A stretch of DNA of 64,000 nt from Rallus limicola (lineage: Eukaryota; Chordata; Aves; Gruiformes; Rallidae): assembly GCA_022605955.1 (NCBI GenBank), contig JAKCOZ010000099.1:310001-374000 (forward strand). The letters are read 5' to 3'. The notes beneath the pieces were generated by a model, which did not search any database, was not told where the DNA came from, and saw only the letters and a program-made list of their open reading frames with translations. This document shows positions 47,101 through 59,457 of the stretch, piece by piece (the first letter of the stretch is position 1; every line of letters starts with the position of its first letter). A program made the translations under genes and the position numbers.

Positions 47101-48240
47101 TCCAGCAATAACTCCCAAAGTAAAGAAGCTAGGCCTGAAAGGCATAGCTTGTCTGAAACCTCCTAACAGGACACACGAGCAGACCCTGTCACTTTGGCTC
47201 TCAGCCTTTTCCTTTGCCTGGAAAGAGGGAACATGCCTGGAACCTCCTACGGTGCTTTTCTCGGCCCTAGCAGACTGCAGTTCAAAACATGCTAAACGTC
47301 CAGCAATAACTCCCAAAGTAAAGAAGCTAGGCCTGAAAGGCATAGCTTGTCTGAAACCTCCTAACAGGACACACGAGCAGACCCTGTCACTTTGGCTCTC
47401 AGCCTTTTCCTTTGCCTGGAAAGAGGGAACATGCCTGGAACCTCCTACGGTGCTTTTCTCGGCCCTAGCAGACTGCAGTTCAAAACATGCTAAACGTCCA
47501 GCAATAACTTCCAAAGTAAAGAAGCTAGGCCTGAAAGGCATAGCTTGTCTGAAACCTCCTAACAGGACACACGAGCAGACCCTGTCACTTTGGCTCTCAG
47601 CCTTTTCCTTTGCCTGGAAAGAGGGAACATGCCTGGAACCTCCTACGGTGCTTTTCTCGGCCCTAGCAGACTGCAGTTCAAAACATGCTAAACGTCCAGC
47701 AATAACTCCCAAAGTAAAGAAGCTAGGCCTGAAAGGCATAGCTCGTCTGAAACCTCCTAACAGGACACACGAGCAGACCCTGTCACTTTGGCTCTCAGCC
47801 TTTTCCTTTGCCTGGAAAGAGGGAACATGCCTGGAACCTCCTACGGTGCTTTTCTCGGCCCTAGCAGACTGCAGTTCAAAACATGCTAAACGTCCAGCAA
47901 TAACTCCCAAAGTAAAGAAGCTAGGCCTGAAAGGCATAGCTTGTCTGAAACCCCCTAACAGGACACACGAGCAGACCCTGTCACTTTGGCTCTCAGCCTT
48001 TTCCTTTGCCTGGAAAGAGGGAACATGCCTGGAACCTCCTACGGTGCTTTTCTCGGCCCTAGCAGACTGCAGGTCACAACATGCTAAACGTCCAGCAATA
48101 ACTCCCAAAGTAAAGAAGCTAGGCATGAAAGGCATAGCTTGTCTGAAACCTCCTAACAGGACACACGAGCAGACCCTGTCACTTTGGCTCTCAGCCTTTT
48201 CCTTTGCCTGGAAAGAGGGAACATGCCTGGAACCTCCTAC
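44101..48240. repeat. Mixed segment with two aaacatcc monomers
   Basis: About 21 monomers. Markers in order: caggtcac, gcgagg, common form, gcgagg with aaacatcc (44,783), tttgactc, acttct with cacaag, ttaaaa with gcgagg (45,303-45,348), ctcagccc, aaacatcc (45,772), aaagaggc (46,133), caaagaaaag (46,326), agagcgaac (46,434), agacata (46,510) with cacaag and tttgactc, gcacagctcg (46,747), three common forms, acttcc (47,509), agctcg, gaaacccccta (47,950), caggtcac with ggcatgaaa (48,070-48,126). No large duplication is evident in it. Confidence 0.75.
45329..45337. repeat. 1-bp deletion (ctccaaag)
   Basis: The CCC of ctcccaaag is reduced to CC, shifting both apparent frames. It sits 30 bp after a ttaaaa stop variant. 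Confidence 0.9.
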
Positions 48241-48266
48241 GGTGCTTTTCTCGGCCCTAGCAGACT

Positions 48267-48276
48267 GCAGTCCAAA
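48267..48276. repeat. 1-bp deletion (cagtccaaac), copy 1
   Basis: cagttcaaaac is replaced by cagtccaaac, one base shorter. It follows a caggtcac, ggcatgaaa monomer. The same pair recurs 1,186 bp downstream. Confidence 0.9.
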
Positions 48277-48700
48277 CATGCTAAACGTCCAGCAATAACT
48301 CCCAAAGTAAAGAAGCTAGGCCTGAAAGGCATAGCTTGTCTGAAACCTCCTAACAGGACACACGAGCAGACCCTGTCACTTTGGCTCTCAGCCTTTTCCT
48401 TTGCCTGGAAAGAGGGAACATGCCTGGAACCTCCTACGGTGCTTTTCTCGGCCCTAGCAGACTGCAGGTCACAACATGCTAAACGTCCAGCAATAACTCC
48501 CAAAGTAAAGAAGCTAGGCCTGAAAGGCATAGCTTGTCTGAAACCTCCTAACAGGATACACGAGCAGACCCTGTCACTTTGGCTCTCAGCCTTTTCCTTT
48601 GCCTGGAAAGAGGGAACATGCCTGGAACCTCCTACGGTGCTTTTCTCGGCCCTAGCAGACTGCAGTTCAAAACATGCTAAACGTCCAGCAATAACTCCCA

Positions 48701-48713
48701 AAGTAAAGAGCGA
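48701..48713. repeat. 1-bp deletion (gtaaagagcgagg), copy 1
   Basis: gtaaagaagcgagg has lost one A. Here the deletion is two monomers after the cagtccaaac deletion; at 49,457-49,503 the two occur in one monomer. Confidence 0.9.
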
Positions 48714-49452
48714 GGCCTGAAAGGCATAGCTTGTCTGAAACCTCCTAACAGGACACACGAGCAGACCCTGTCACTTTGGCTCTCAGCCTTTTCCTTTGCC
48801 TGGAAAGAGGGAACATGCCTGGAACCCACTACGGTGCTTTTCTCGGCCCTAGCAGACTGCAGTTCAAAACATGCTAAACGTCCAGCAATAACTCCCAAAG
48901 TAAAGAAGCTAGGCCTGAAAGGCATAGCTTGTCTGAAACCTCCTAACAGGACACACGAGCAGACCCTGTCACTTTGGCTCTCAGCCTTTTCCTTTGCCTG
49001 GAAAGAGGGAACATGCCTGGAACCTCCTACGGTGCTTTTCTCGGCCCTAGCAGACTGCAGTTCAAAACATGCTAAACGTCCAGCAATAACTCCCAAAGTA
49101 AAGAAGCTAGGCCTGAAAGGCATAGCTTGTCTGAAACCTCCTAACAGGACACACGAGCAGACCCTGTCACTTTGCCTCTCAGCCTTTTCCTTTGCCTGGA
49201 AAGAGGGAACATGCCTGGAACCTCCTACGGTGCTTTTCTCGGCCCTAGCAGACTGCAGGTCACAACATGCTAAACGTCCAGCAATAACTCCCAAAGTAAA
49301 GAAGCTAGGCATGAAAGGCATAGCTTGTCTGAAACCTCCTAACAGGACACACGAGCAGACCCTGTCACTTTGGCTCTCAGCCTTTTCCTTTGCCTGGAAA
49401 GAGGGAACATGCCTGGAACCTCCTACGGTGCTTTTCTCGGCCCTAGCAGACT

Positions 49453-49503
49453 GCAGTCCAAACATCCTAAACGTCCAGCAATAACTCCCAAAGTAAAGAG
49501 CGA
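49453..49503. repeat. Monomer combining two 1-bp deletions
   Basis: Carries both cagtccaaac (49,453-49,462) and gtaaagagcgagg (49,493-49,505), about 40 bp apart, plus aacatcc for aacatgc. Upstream the deletions occur in separate monomers (48,267 and 48,701). This is the expected product of exchange between those two monomers, or the parent from which they were separated. Confidence 0.88.
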
Positions 49504-52500
49504 GGCCTGAAAGGCATAGCTTGTCTGAAACCTCCTAACAGGACACACGAGCAGACCCTGTCACTTTGGCTCTCAGCCTTTTCCTTTGCCTGGAAAGAGG
49601 GAACATGCCTGGAACCTCCTACGGTGCTTTTCTCGGCCCTAGCAGACTGCAGTTCAAAACATGCTAAACGTCCAGCAATAACTCCCAAAGTAAAGAAGCT
49701 AGGCCTGAAAGGCATAGCTTGTCTGAAACCTCCTAACAGGACACACGAGCAGACCCTGTCACTTTGGCTCTCAGCCTTTTCCTTTGCCTGGAAAGAGGGA
49801 ACATGCCTGGAACCTCCTACGGTGCTTTTCTCGGCCCTAGCAGACTGCAGTTCAAAACATGCTAAACGTCCAGCAATAACTCCCAAAGTAAAGAAGCTAG
49901 GCCTGAAAGGCATAGCTTGTCTGAAACCTCCTATCTGGACACACGAGCAGACCCTGTCACTTTGGCTCTCAGCCTTTTCCTTTGCCTGGAAAGAGGGAAC
50001 ATGCCTGGAACCTCCTACGGTGCTTTTCTCGGCCCTAGCAGACTGCAGGTCACAACATGCTAAACGTCCAGCAATAACTCCCAAAGTAAAGAAGCTAGGC
50101 CTGAAAGGCATAGCTTGTCTGAAACCTCCTAACAGGACACACGAGCAGACCCTGTCACTTTGGCTCTCAGCCTTTTCCCTTGCCTGGAAAGAGGGAACAT
50201 GCCTGGAACCTCCTACGGTGCTTTTCTCGGCCCTAGCAGACTGCAGTTCAAAACATGCTAAACGTCCAGCAATAACTCCCAAAGTAAAGAAGCGAGGCCT
50301 GAAAGGCATAGCTTGTCTGAAACCTCCTAACAGGACACACGAGCAGACCCTGTCACTTTGGCTCTCAGCCTTTTCCTTTGCCTGGAAAGAGGGAACATGC
50401 CTGGAACCTCCTACGGTGCTTTTCTCGGCCCTAGCAGACTGCAGTTCAAAACATGCTAAACGTCCAGCAATAACTCCCAAAGTAAAGAAGCTAGGCCTGA
50501 AAGGCATAGCTTGTCTGAAACCTCCTAACAGGACACACGAGCAGACCCTGTCACATTGGCTCTCAGCCTTTTCCTTTGCCTGGAAAGAGGGAACATGCCT
50601 GGAACCTCCTACGGTGCTTTTCTCAGCCCTAGCAGACTGCAGTTCAAAACATGCTAAACGTCTAGACATAACTCCCAAAGTAAAGAAGCTAGGCCTGAAA
50701 GGCATAGCTTGTCTGAAACCTCCTAACAGGACACACGAGCAGACCCTGTCACTTTGGCTCTCAGCCTTTTCCTTTGCCTGGAAAGAGGGAACATGCCTGG
50801 AACCTCCTACGGTGCTTTTCTCGGCCCTAGCAGACTGCAGTTCAAAACATGCTAAACGTCCAGCAATAACTCCCAAAGTAAAGAAGCTAGGCCTGAAAGG
50901 CATAGCTTGTCTGAAACCTCCTAACAGGACACACGAGCAGACCCTGTCACTTTGGCTCTCAGCCTTTTCCTTTGCCTGGAAAGAGGGAACATGCCTGGAA
51001 CCTCCTACGGTGCTTTTCTCGGCCCTAGCAGACTGCAGTTCAAAACATGCTAAACGTCCAGCAATAACTCCCAAAGTAAAGAAGCTAGGCCTGAAAGGCA
51101 TAGGTTGTCTGAAACCTCCTAACAGGACACACGAGCAGACCCTGTCACTTTGGCTCTCAGCCTTTTCCTTTGCCTGGAAAGAGGGAACATGCCTGGAACC
51201 TCCTACGGTGCTTTTCTCGGCCCTAGCAGACTGCAGTTCAAAACATGCTAAACGTCCAGCAATAACTCCCAAAGTAAAGAAGCTAGGCCTGAAAGGCATA
51301 GCTCGTCTGAAACCTCCTATCAGGACACACGAGCAGACCCTGTAACTTTGGCTCTCAGCCTTTTCCTTTGCCTGGAAAGAGGGAACATGCCTGGAACCTC
51401 CTACGGTGCTTTTCTCGGCCCTAGCAGACTGCAGTTCAAAACATGCTAAACGTCCAGCAATAACTCCCAAAGTAAAGAAGCTTGGCCTTTCAGGCCTAGC
51501 TCGTCTGAAACCTCCTAACAGGACACACGAGCAGACCCTGTCACTTTGGCTCTCAGCCTTTTCCCTTGCCTGGAAAGAGGGAACATGCCTGGAACCTCCT
51601 ACGGTGCTTTTCTCGGCCCTAGCAGACTGCAGTTCAAAACATGCTAAACGTCCAGCAATAACTCCCAAAGTAAAGAAGCTAGGCCTGAAAGGCATAGCTT
51701 GTCTGAAACCTCCTAACAGGACACACGAGCAGACCCTGTCACTTTGGCTCTCAGCCTTTTCCTTTGCCTGGAAAGAGGGAACATGCCTGGAACCTCCTAC
51801 GGTGCTTTTCTCGGCCCTAGCAGACTGCAGTTCAAAACATGCTAAACGTCCAGCAATAACTCCCAAAGTAAAGAAGCTAGGCCTGAAAGGCATAGCTTGT
51901 CTGAAACCTCCTAACTGGACACACGAGCAGACCCTGTCACTTTGGCTCTCAGCCTTTTCCTTTGCCTGGAAAGAGGGAACATGCCTGGAACCTCCTACGG
52001 TGCTTTTCTCGGCCCTAGCAGACTGCAGTTCAAAACATGCTAAACGTCCAGCAATAACTCCCAAAGTAAAGAAGCTAGGCCTGAAAGGCATAGCTTGTCT
52101 GAAACCCCCTAACAGGACACACGAGCAGACCCTGTCACTTTGGCTCTCAGCCTTTTCCTTTGCCTGGAAAGAGGGAACATGCCTGGAACCTCCTACGGTG
52201 CTTTTCTCGGCCCTAGCAGACTGCAGTTCAAAACATGCTAAACGTCCAGCAATAACTCCCAAAGTAAAGAAGCTAGGCCTGAAAGGCATAGCTTGTCTGA
52301 AACCTCCTAACAGGACACACGAGCAGACCCTGTCACTTTGGCTCTCAGCCTTTTCCTTTGCCTGGAAAGAGGGAACATGCCTGGAACCTCCTACGGTGCT
52401 TTTCTCGGCCCTAGCAGACTGCAGTTCAAAACATGCTAAACGTCCAGCAATAACTCCCAAAGTAAAGAAGCGAGGCCTGAAAGGCATAGCTTGTCTGAAA

Positions 52501-52509
52501 CATCCTAAC
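49504..52509. repeat. Right domain, first part, with the microinversion monomer
   Basis: Markers: ctatctgg (49,931), caggtcac with tttcccttg (50,047-50,182), gcgagg, cacattgg (50,553), ctcagccc with tctagacata (50,626-50,668), cataggttg (51,102), agctcg with cctatcagg and tgtaactttgg (51,301-51,350), the microinversion at 51,485 followed by tttcccttg (51,562), ctaactgg (51,913), gaaacccccta (52,101) and gcgagg with aaacatcc (near 52,470-52,503). Confidence 0.8.
51485..51498. repeat. 14-nt microinversion (gcctttcaggccta)
   Basis: Where other monomers have ggcctgaaaggcata, this one has gcctttcaggccta followed by the normal gctcg. The 14 bases are the exact reverse complement of taggcctgaaaggc from the same place in the normal monomer, and the monomer length is unchanged. 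This is the pattern of a short template switch around the natural dyad gcct-gaa-aggc. It creates one ctttcaggc unit (51,487-51,495). A nearby A-to-T change (cttgg for ctagg) is private to this copy. Confidence 0.88.
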
Positions 52510-55470
52510 AGGACACACGAGCAGACCCTGTCACTTTGGCTCTCAGCCTTTTCCTTTGCCTGGAAAGAGGGAACATGCCTGGAACCTCCTACGGTGCTTT
52601 TCTCGGCCCTAGCAGACTGCAGTTCAAAACATGCTAAACGTCCAGCAATAACTCCCAAAGAAAAGAAGCTAGGCCTGAAAGGCATAGCTTGTCTGAAACC
52701 TCCTAACAGGACACACGAGCAGACCCTGTCACTTTGGCTCTCAGCCTTTTCCTTTGCCTGGAAAGAGGGAACATGCCTGGAACCTCCTACGGTGCTTTTC
52801 TCGGCCCTAGCAGACTGCAGTTCAAAACATGCTAAACGTCCAGACATAACTCCCAAAGTAAAGAAGCTAGGCCTGAAAGGCATAGCTTGTCTGAAACCTC
52901 CTAACAGGACACACGAGCAGACCCTGTCACTTTGACTCTCAGCCTTTTCCTTTGCCTGGAAAGAGGGAACATGCCTGGAACCTCCTACGGTGCTTTTCTC
53001 GGCCCTAGCAGACTGCAGTTCAAAACATGCTAAACGTCCAGCAATAACTCCCAAAGTAAAGAAGCTAGGCCTGAAAGGCATAGCTTGTCTGAAACCTCCT
53101 AACAGGACACATGAACAGACCCTGTCACTTTGGCTCTCAGCCTTTTCCTTTGCCTGGAAAGAGGGAACATGCCTGGAACCTCCTACGGTGCTTTTCTCGG
53201 CCCTAGCAGACTGCAGTTCAAAACATGCTAAACGTCCAGCAATAACTCCCAAAGTAAAGAAGCTAGGCCTGAAAGGCATAGCTTGTCTGAAACCTCCTAA
53301 CAGGACACACGAGCAGACCCTGTCACTTTGGCTCTCAGCCTTTTCCTTTGCCTGGAAAGAGGGAACATGCCTGGAACCTCCTACGGTGCTTTTCTTAGCC
53401 CTAGCAGACTGCAGATCACAACATGCTAAACGTCCAGCAATAACTCCCAAAGTAAAGAAGCTAGGCCTGAAAGGCATAGCTTGTCTGAAACCTCCTGACA
53501 GGACACACGAGCAGACCCTGTCACTTTGGCTCTCAGCCTTTTCCTTTGCCTGGAAAGAGGGAACATGCCTGGAACCTCCTACGGTGCTTTTCTCGGCCCT
53601 AGCAGACTGCAGTTCAAAACATGCTAAACGTCCAGCAATAACTCCCAAAGTAAAGAAGCTAGGCCTGAAAGGCATAGCTTGTCTGAAACCTCCTAACAGG
53701 ACACACGAGCAGACCCTGTCACTTTGGCTCTCAGCCTTTTCCTTTGCCTGGAAAGAGGGAACATGCCTGGAACCTCCTACAGTGCTTTTCTCGGCCCTAG
53801 CAGACTGCAGTTCAAAACATGCTAAACGTCCAGCAATAACTCCCAAAGTAAAGAAGCTAGGCCTGAAAGGCATAGCTTGTCTGAAACCTCCTAACAGGAC
53901 ACACGAGCAGACCCTGTCACTTTGGCTCTCAGCCTTTTCCTTTGCCTGGAAAGAGGGAACATGCCTGGAACCTCCTACGGTGCTTTTCTCGGCCCTAGCA
54001 GACTGCAGTTCAAAACATGCTAAACGTCCAGCAAGAACTCCCAAAGTAAAGAAGCTAGGCCTGAAAGGCATAGCTTGTCTGAAACCTCCTAACAGGACAC
54101 ACGAGCAGACCCTGTCACTTTGGCTCTCAGCCTTTTCCTTTGCCTGGAAAGAGGGAACATGCCTGGAACCTCCTACGGTGCTTTTCTCGGCCCTAGCAGA
54201 CTGCAGTTCAAAACATGCTAAACGTCCAGCAATAACTCCCAAAGTAAAGAAGCGAGGCCTGAAAGGCATAGCTTGTCTGAAACCTCCTAACAGGACACAC
54301 GAGCAGACCCTGTCACTTTGGCTCTCAGCCTTTTCCTTTGCCTGGAAAGAGGGAACATGCCTGGAACCTCCTACGGTGCTTTTCTCGGCCCTAGCAGACT
54401 GCAGTTCAAAACATGCTAAACGTCCAGCAATAACTCCCAAAGTAAAGAAGCTAGGCCTGAAAGGCATAGCTTGTCTGAAACCCCCTAACAGGACACACGA
54501 GCAGCCCCTGTCACTTTGGCTCTCAGCCTTTTCCTTTGCCTGGAAAGAGGGAACATGCCTGGAACCTCCTACGGTGCTTTTCTCGGCCCTAGCAGACTGC
54601 AGTTCAAAACATGCTAAACGTCCAGACATAACTCCCAAAGTAAAGAAGCTAGGCCTGAAAGGCATAGCTTGTCTGAAACCTCCTAACAGGACACACGAGC
54701 AGACCCTGTCACTTTGACTCTCAGCCTTTTCCTTTGCCTGGAAAGAGGGAACATGCCTGGAACCTCCTACGGTGCTTTTCTCGGCCCTAGCAGACTGCAG
54801 TTCAAAACATGCTAAACGTCCAGCAATAACTCCCAAAGTAAAGAAGCGAGGCCTGAAAGGCATAGCTTGTCTGAAACCTCCTAACAGGACACACGAGCAG
54901 ACCCTGTCACTTTGGCTCTCAGCCTTTTCCTTTGCCTGGAAAGAGGGAACATGCCTGGAACCTCCTACGGTGCTTTTCTCGGCCCTAGCAGACTGCAGTT
55001 CAAAACATGCTAAACGTCCAGCAATAACTTCTAAAGTAAAGAAGCTAGGCCTGAAAGGCATAGCTCGTCTGAAACCTCCTAACAGGACACACGAGCAGAC
55101 CCTGTCACTTTGGCTCTCAGCCTTTTCCTTTGCCTGGAAAGAGGGAACATGCCTGGAACCTCCTACGGTGCTTTTCTCGGCCCTAGCAGACTGCAGTTCA
55201 AAACATGCTAAACGTCCAGCAATAACTCCCAAAGTAAAGAAGCTAGGCCTGAAAGGCATAGCTTGTCTGAAACCTCCTGACAGGACACACGAGCAGACCC
55301 TGTCACTTTGGCTCTCAGCCTTTTCTTTTGCCTGGAAAGAGGGAACATGCCTGGAACCTCCTACGGTGCTTTTCTCGGCCCTAGCAGACTGCAGTTCAAA
55401 ACATGCTAAACGTCCAGCAATAACTCCCAAAGTAAAGAAGCTAGGCCTGAAAGGCATAGCTTGTCTGAAA
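52510..55470. repeat. 6,948-bp-offset segment, copy 1
   Basis: Shares with 59,458-62,418 the markers caaagaaaag (52,655), agacata (52,842 and 54,624, nine monomers apart), cagatcacaac (53,410), cctgac, tacagt (53,780), gcgagg, gaaacccccta with gcagcccctg (54,480-54,512), acttct with agctcg, and ttcttttgcc (55,324). The offset is 35 monomers plus the 18-bp insertion at 57,229. Differences include tttcttagcc (53,393), acatgaac (53,110) and gcaagaac (54,033). Confidence 0.82.
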
Positions 55471-57147
55471 CCCCCTAACAGGACACACGAGCAGACCCTG
55501 TCACTTTGGCTCTCAGCCTTTTCCTTTGCCTGGAAAGAGGGAACATGCCTGGAACCTCCTACGGTGCTTTTCTCGGCCCTAGCAGACTGCAGTTCAAAAC
55601 ATGCTAAACGTCCAGCAATAACTCCCAAAGTAAAGAAGCTAGGCCTGAAAGGCATAGCTTGTCTGAAACCTCCTAACAGGACACACGAGCAGACCCTGTC
55701 ACTTTGGCTCTCAGCCTTTTCCTTTGCCTGGAAAGAGGGAACATGCCTGGAACCTCCTACGGTGCTTTTCTCGGCCCTAGCAGACTGCAGTTCAAAACAT
55801 GCTAAACGTCCAGCAATAACTCCCAAAGTAAAGAAGCTAGGCCTGAAAGGCATAGCTTGTCTGAAACCTCCTAACAGGACACACGAGCAGACCCTGTCAC
55901 TTTGGCTCTCAGCCTTTTCCTTTGCCTGGAAAGAGGGAACATGCCTGGAACCTCCTACAGTGCTTTTCTCGGCCCTAGCAGACTGCAGTTCAAAACATGC
56001 TAAACGTCCAGCAATAACTCCCAAAGTAAAGAAGCTAGGCCTGAAAGGCATAGCTTGTCTGAAACCTCCTAACAGGACACACGAGCAGACCCTGTCACTT
56101 TGGCTCTCAGCCTTTTCCTTTGCCTGGAAAGAGGGAACATGCCTGGAACCTCCTACGGTGCTTTTCTCGGCCCTAGCAGACTGCAGTTCAAAACATGCTA
56201 AACGTCCAGCAATAACTCCCAAAGTAAAGAAGCTAGGCCTGAAAGGCATAGCTTGTCTGAAACCTCCTAACAGGACACACGAGCAGACCCTGTCACTTTG
56301 GCTCTCAGCCTTTTCCTTTGCCTGGAAAGAGGGAACATGCCTGGAACCTCCTACGGTGCTTTTCTCGGCCCTAGCAGACTGCAGTTCAAAACATGCTAAA
56401 CGTCCAGCAATAACTCCCAAAGTAAAGAAGCGAGGCCTGAAAGGCATAGCTTGTCTGAAACCTCCTAACAGGACACACAAGCAGACCCTGTCACTTTGGC
56501 TCTCAGCCTTTTCCTTTGCCTGGAAAGAGGGAACATGCCTGGAACCTCCTACGGTGCTTTTCTCGGCCCTAGCAGACTGCAGTTCAAAACATGCTAAACG
56601 TCCAGCAATAACTCCCAAAGAAAAGAAGCTAGGCCTGAAAGGCATAGCTTGTCTGAAACCTCCTAGCAGGACACACGAGCAGACCCTGTCACTTTGACTC
56701 TCAGCCTTTTCCTTTGCCTGGAAAGAGGGAACATGCCTGGAACCTCCTACGGTGCTTTTCTCGGCCCTAGCAGACTGCAGTTCAAAACATGCTAAACGTC
56801 CAGCAATAACTCCCAAAGTAAAGAAGCTAGGCCTGAAAGGCATAGCTTGTCTGAAACCTCCTAACAGGACACACGAGCAGACCCTGTCACTTTGGCTCTC
56901 AGCCTTTTCCTTTGCCTGGAAAGAGGGAACATGCCTGGAACCTCCTACGGTGCTTTTCTCGGCCCTAGCAGACTGCAGTTCAAAACATGCTAAACGTCCA
57001 GCAATAACTCCCAAAGTAAAGAAGCTAGGCCTGAAAGGCATAGCTTGTCTGAAACCTCCTAACAGGACACACGAGCAGACCCTGTCACTTTGGCTCTCAG
57101 CCTTTTCCTTTGCCTGGAAAGAGGGAACATGCCTGGAACCTCCTACG
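55471..57147. repeat. Mostly common-form monomers
   Basis: About eight monomers. Variants: gaaacccccta (55,470), tacagt (55,958), gcgagg with cacaag (56,430-56,478), caaagaaaag with cctagcagg (56,617-56,668) and tttgactc (56,695). Beyond the 6,948-bp repeat the matching part downstream is three monomers shorter. Confidence 0.75.
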
Positions 57148-57228
57148 GTGCTTTTCTCGGCCCTAGCAGACTGCAGTTCAAAACATGCTAAACGTCCAGC
57201 AATAACTCCCAAAGTAAAGAAGCTAGGC

Positions 57229-57255
57229 CTTTCAGGCCTTTCAGGCCTTTCAGGC
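57229..57255. repeat. 9-bp minisatellite, three ctttcaggc units
   Basis: Three exact tandem copies of ctttcaggc (57,229-57,237, 57,238-57,246 and 57,247-57,255) between ctaggc and ctagctcg. The 9-mer is the unit created by the microinversion seen at 51,485. Two extra copies make this monomer 216 bp long and keep both apparent frames. The next tttcccttg (57,322) is shared with the 51,485 monomer, showing common descent. Confidence 0.93.
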
Positions 57256-59457
57256 CTAGCTCGTCTGAAACCTCCTAACAGGACACACGAGCAGACCCTG
57301 TCACTTTGGCTCTCAGCCTTTTCCCTTGCCTGGAAAGAGGGAACATGCCTGGAACCTCCTACGGTGCTTTTCTCGGCCCTAGCAGACTGCAGTTCAAAAC
57401 ATGCTAAACGTCCAGCAATAACTCCCAAAGTAAAGAAGCTAGGCCTGAAAGGCATAGCTTGTCTGAAACCTCCTAACAGGACACACGAGCAGACCCTGTC
57501 ACTTTGGCTCTCAGCCTTTTCCTTTGCCTGGAAAGAGGGAACATGCCTGGAACCTCCTACGGTGCTTTTCTCGGCCCTAGCAGACTGCAGTTCAAAACAT
57601 GCTAAACGTCCTGCAATAACTCCCAAAGTAAAGAAGCTAGGCCTGAAAGGCATAGCTTGTCTGAAACCTCCTAACAGGACACACGAGCAGACCCTGTCAC
57701 TTTGGCTCTCAGCCTTTTCCTTTGCCTGGAAAGAGGGAACATGCCTGGAACCTCCTACGGTGCTTTTCTCGGCCCTAGCAGACTGCAGTTCAAAACATGC
57801 TAAACGTCCAGCAATAACTCCCAAAGTAAAGAAGCTAGGCCTGAAAGGCATAGCTTGTCTGAAACCTCCTAACAGGACACACGAGCAGACCCTGTCACTT
57901 TGGCTCTCAGCCTTTTCCTTTGCCTGGAAAGATGGAACATGCCTGGAACCTCCTACGGTGCTTTTCTCGGCCCTAGCAGACTGCAGTTCAAAACATGCTA
58001 AACGTCCTGCAATAACTCCCAAAGTAAAGAAGCTAGGCCTGAAAGGCATAGCTTGTCTGAAACCCCCTAACAGGACACACGAGCAGACCCTGTCACTTTG
58101 GCTCTCAGCCTTTTCCTTTGCCTGGAAAGAGGGAACATGCCTGGAACCTCCTACGGTGCTTTTCTCGGCCCTAGCAGACTGCAGTTCAAAACATGCTAAA
58201 CGTCCAGCAATAACTCCCAAAGTAAAGAAGCTAGGCCTGAAAGGCATAGCTTGTCTGAAACCTCCTAACAGGACACACGAGCAGACCCTGTCACTTTGGC
58301 TCTCAGCCTTTTCCCTTGCCAGGAAATAGGGAACATGCCTGGAACCTCCTACGGTGCTTTTCTCGGCCCTAGCAGACTGCAGTTCAAAACATGCTAAACG
58401 TCCAGCAATAACTCCCAAAGTAAAGAAGCTAGGCCTGAAAGGCATAGCTTGTCTGAAACCCCCTAACAGGACACACGAGCAGACCCTGTCACTTTGGCTC
58501 TCAGCCTTTTCCTTTGCCTGGAAAGAGGGAACATGCCTGGAACCTCCTACGGTGCTTTTCTCGGCCCTAGCAGACTGCAGTTCAAAACATGCTAAACGTC
58601 CAGCAATAACTCCCAAAGTAAAGAAGCTAGGCCTGAAAGGCATAGCTTGTCTGAAACCTCCTAACAGGACACACGAGCAGACCCTGTCACTTTGGCTCTC
58701 AGCCTTTTCCTTTGCCTGGAAAGAGGGAACATGCCTGGAACCTCCTACGGTGCTTTTCTCGGCCCTAGCAGACTGCAGTTCAAAACATGCTAAACGTCCA
58801 GCAATAACTCCCAAAGTAAAGAAGCTAGGCCTGAAAGGCATAGCTCGTCTGAAACCTCCTAACAGGACACACGAGCAGACCCTGTCACTTTGGCTCTCAG
58901 CCTTTTCCTTTGCCTGGAAAGAGGGAACATGCCTGGAACCTCCTACGGTGCTTTTCTCAGCCCTAGCTGACTGCAGGTCACAACATGCTAAACGTCCAGC
59001 AATAACTCCCAAAGTAAAGAAGCGAGGCCTGAAAGGCATAGCTTGTCTGAAACCTCCTAACAGGACACACGAGCAGACCCTGTCACTTTGGCTCTCAGCC
59101 TTTTCCTTTGCCTGGAAAGAGGGAACATGCCTGGAACCTCCTACGGTTCTTTTCTCGGCCCTAGCAGACTGCAGTTCAAAACATGCTAAACGTCCAGCAA
59201 TAACTCCCAAAGTAAAGAAGCTAGGCCTGAAAGGCATAGCTTGTCTGAAACCTCCTAACAGGACACACGAGCAGACCCTGTCACTTTGGCTCTCAGCCTT
59301 TTCCTTTGCCTGGAAAGAGGGAACATGCCTGGAACCTCCTACGGTGCTTTTCTCGGCCCTAGCAGACTGCAGTTCAAAACATGCTAAACGTCCAGCAATA
59401 ACTCCCAAAGTAAAGAAGCGAGGCCTGAAAGGCATAGCTTGTCTGAAACCTCCTAAC
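57256..59457. repeat. Segment between the minisatellite and the second 6,948-bp copy
   Basis: About eleven monomers. Markers: gtcctgcaat twice (57,609 and 58,005, two monomers apart), aagatgg (57,930), gaaacccccta (58,061 and 58,456), tttcccttgccagg with gaaatagg (58,312-58,329, a forward-frame stop), agctcg, ctcagccc with agctgactgcaggtcac (58,957-58,982), gcgagg, acggttc (59,144). The two gtcctgcaat monomers indicate a dimer-scale duplication. Confidence 0.78.

Noticed and set aside
51485..51498. Independent point substitutions instead of an inversion
   Set aside because: All 14 bases match the reverse complement of the local normal sequence exactly, including the A-to-C change just outside the core dyad. 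That would need several coordinated substitutions.
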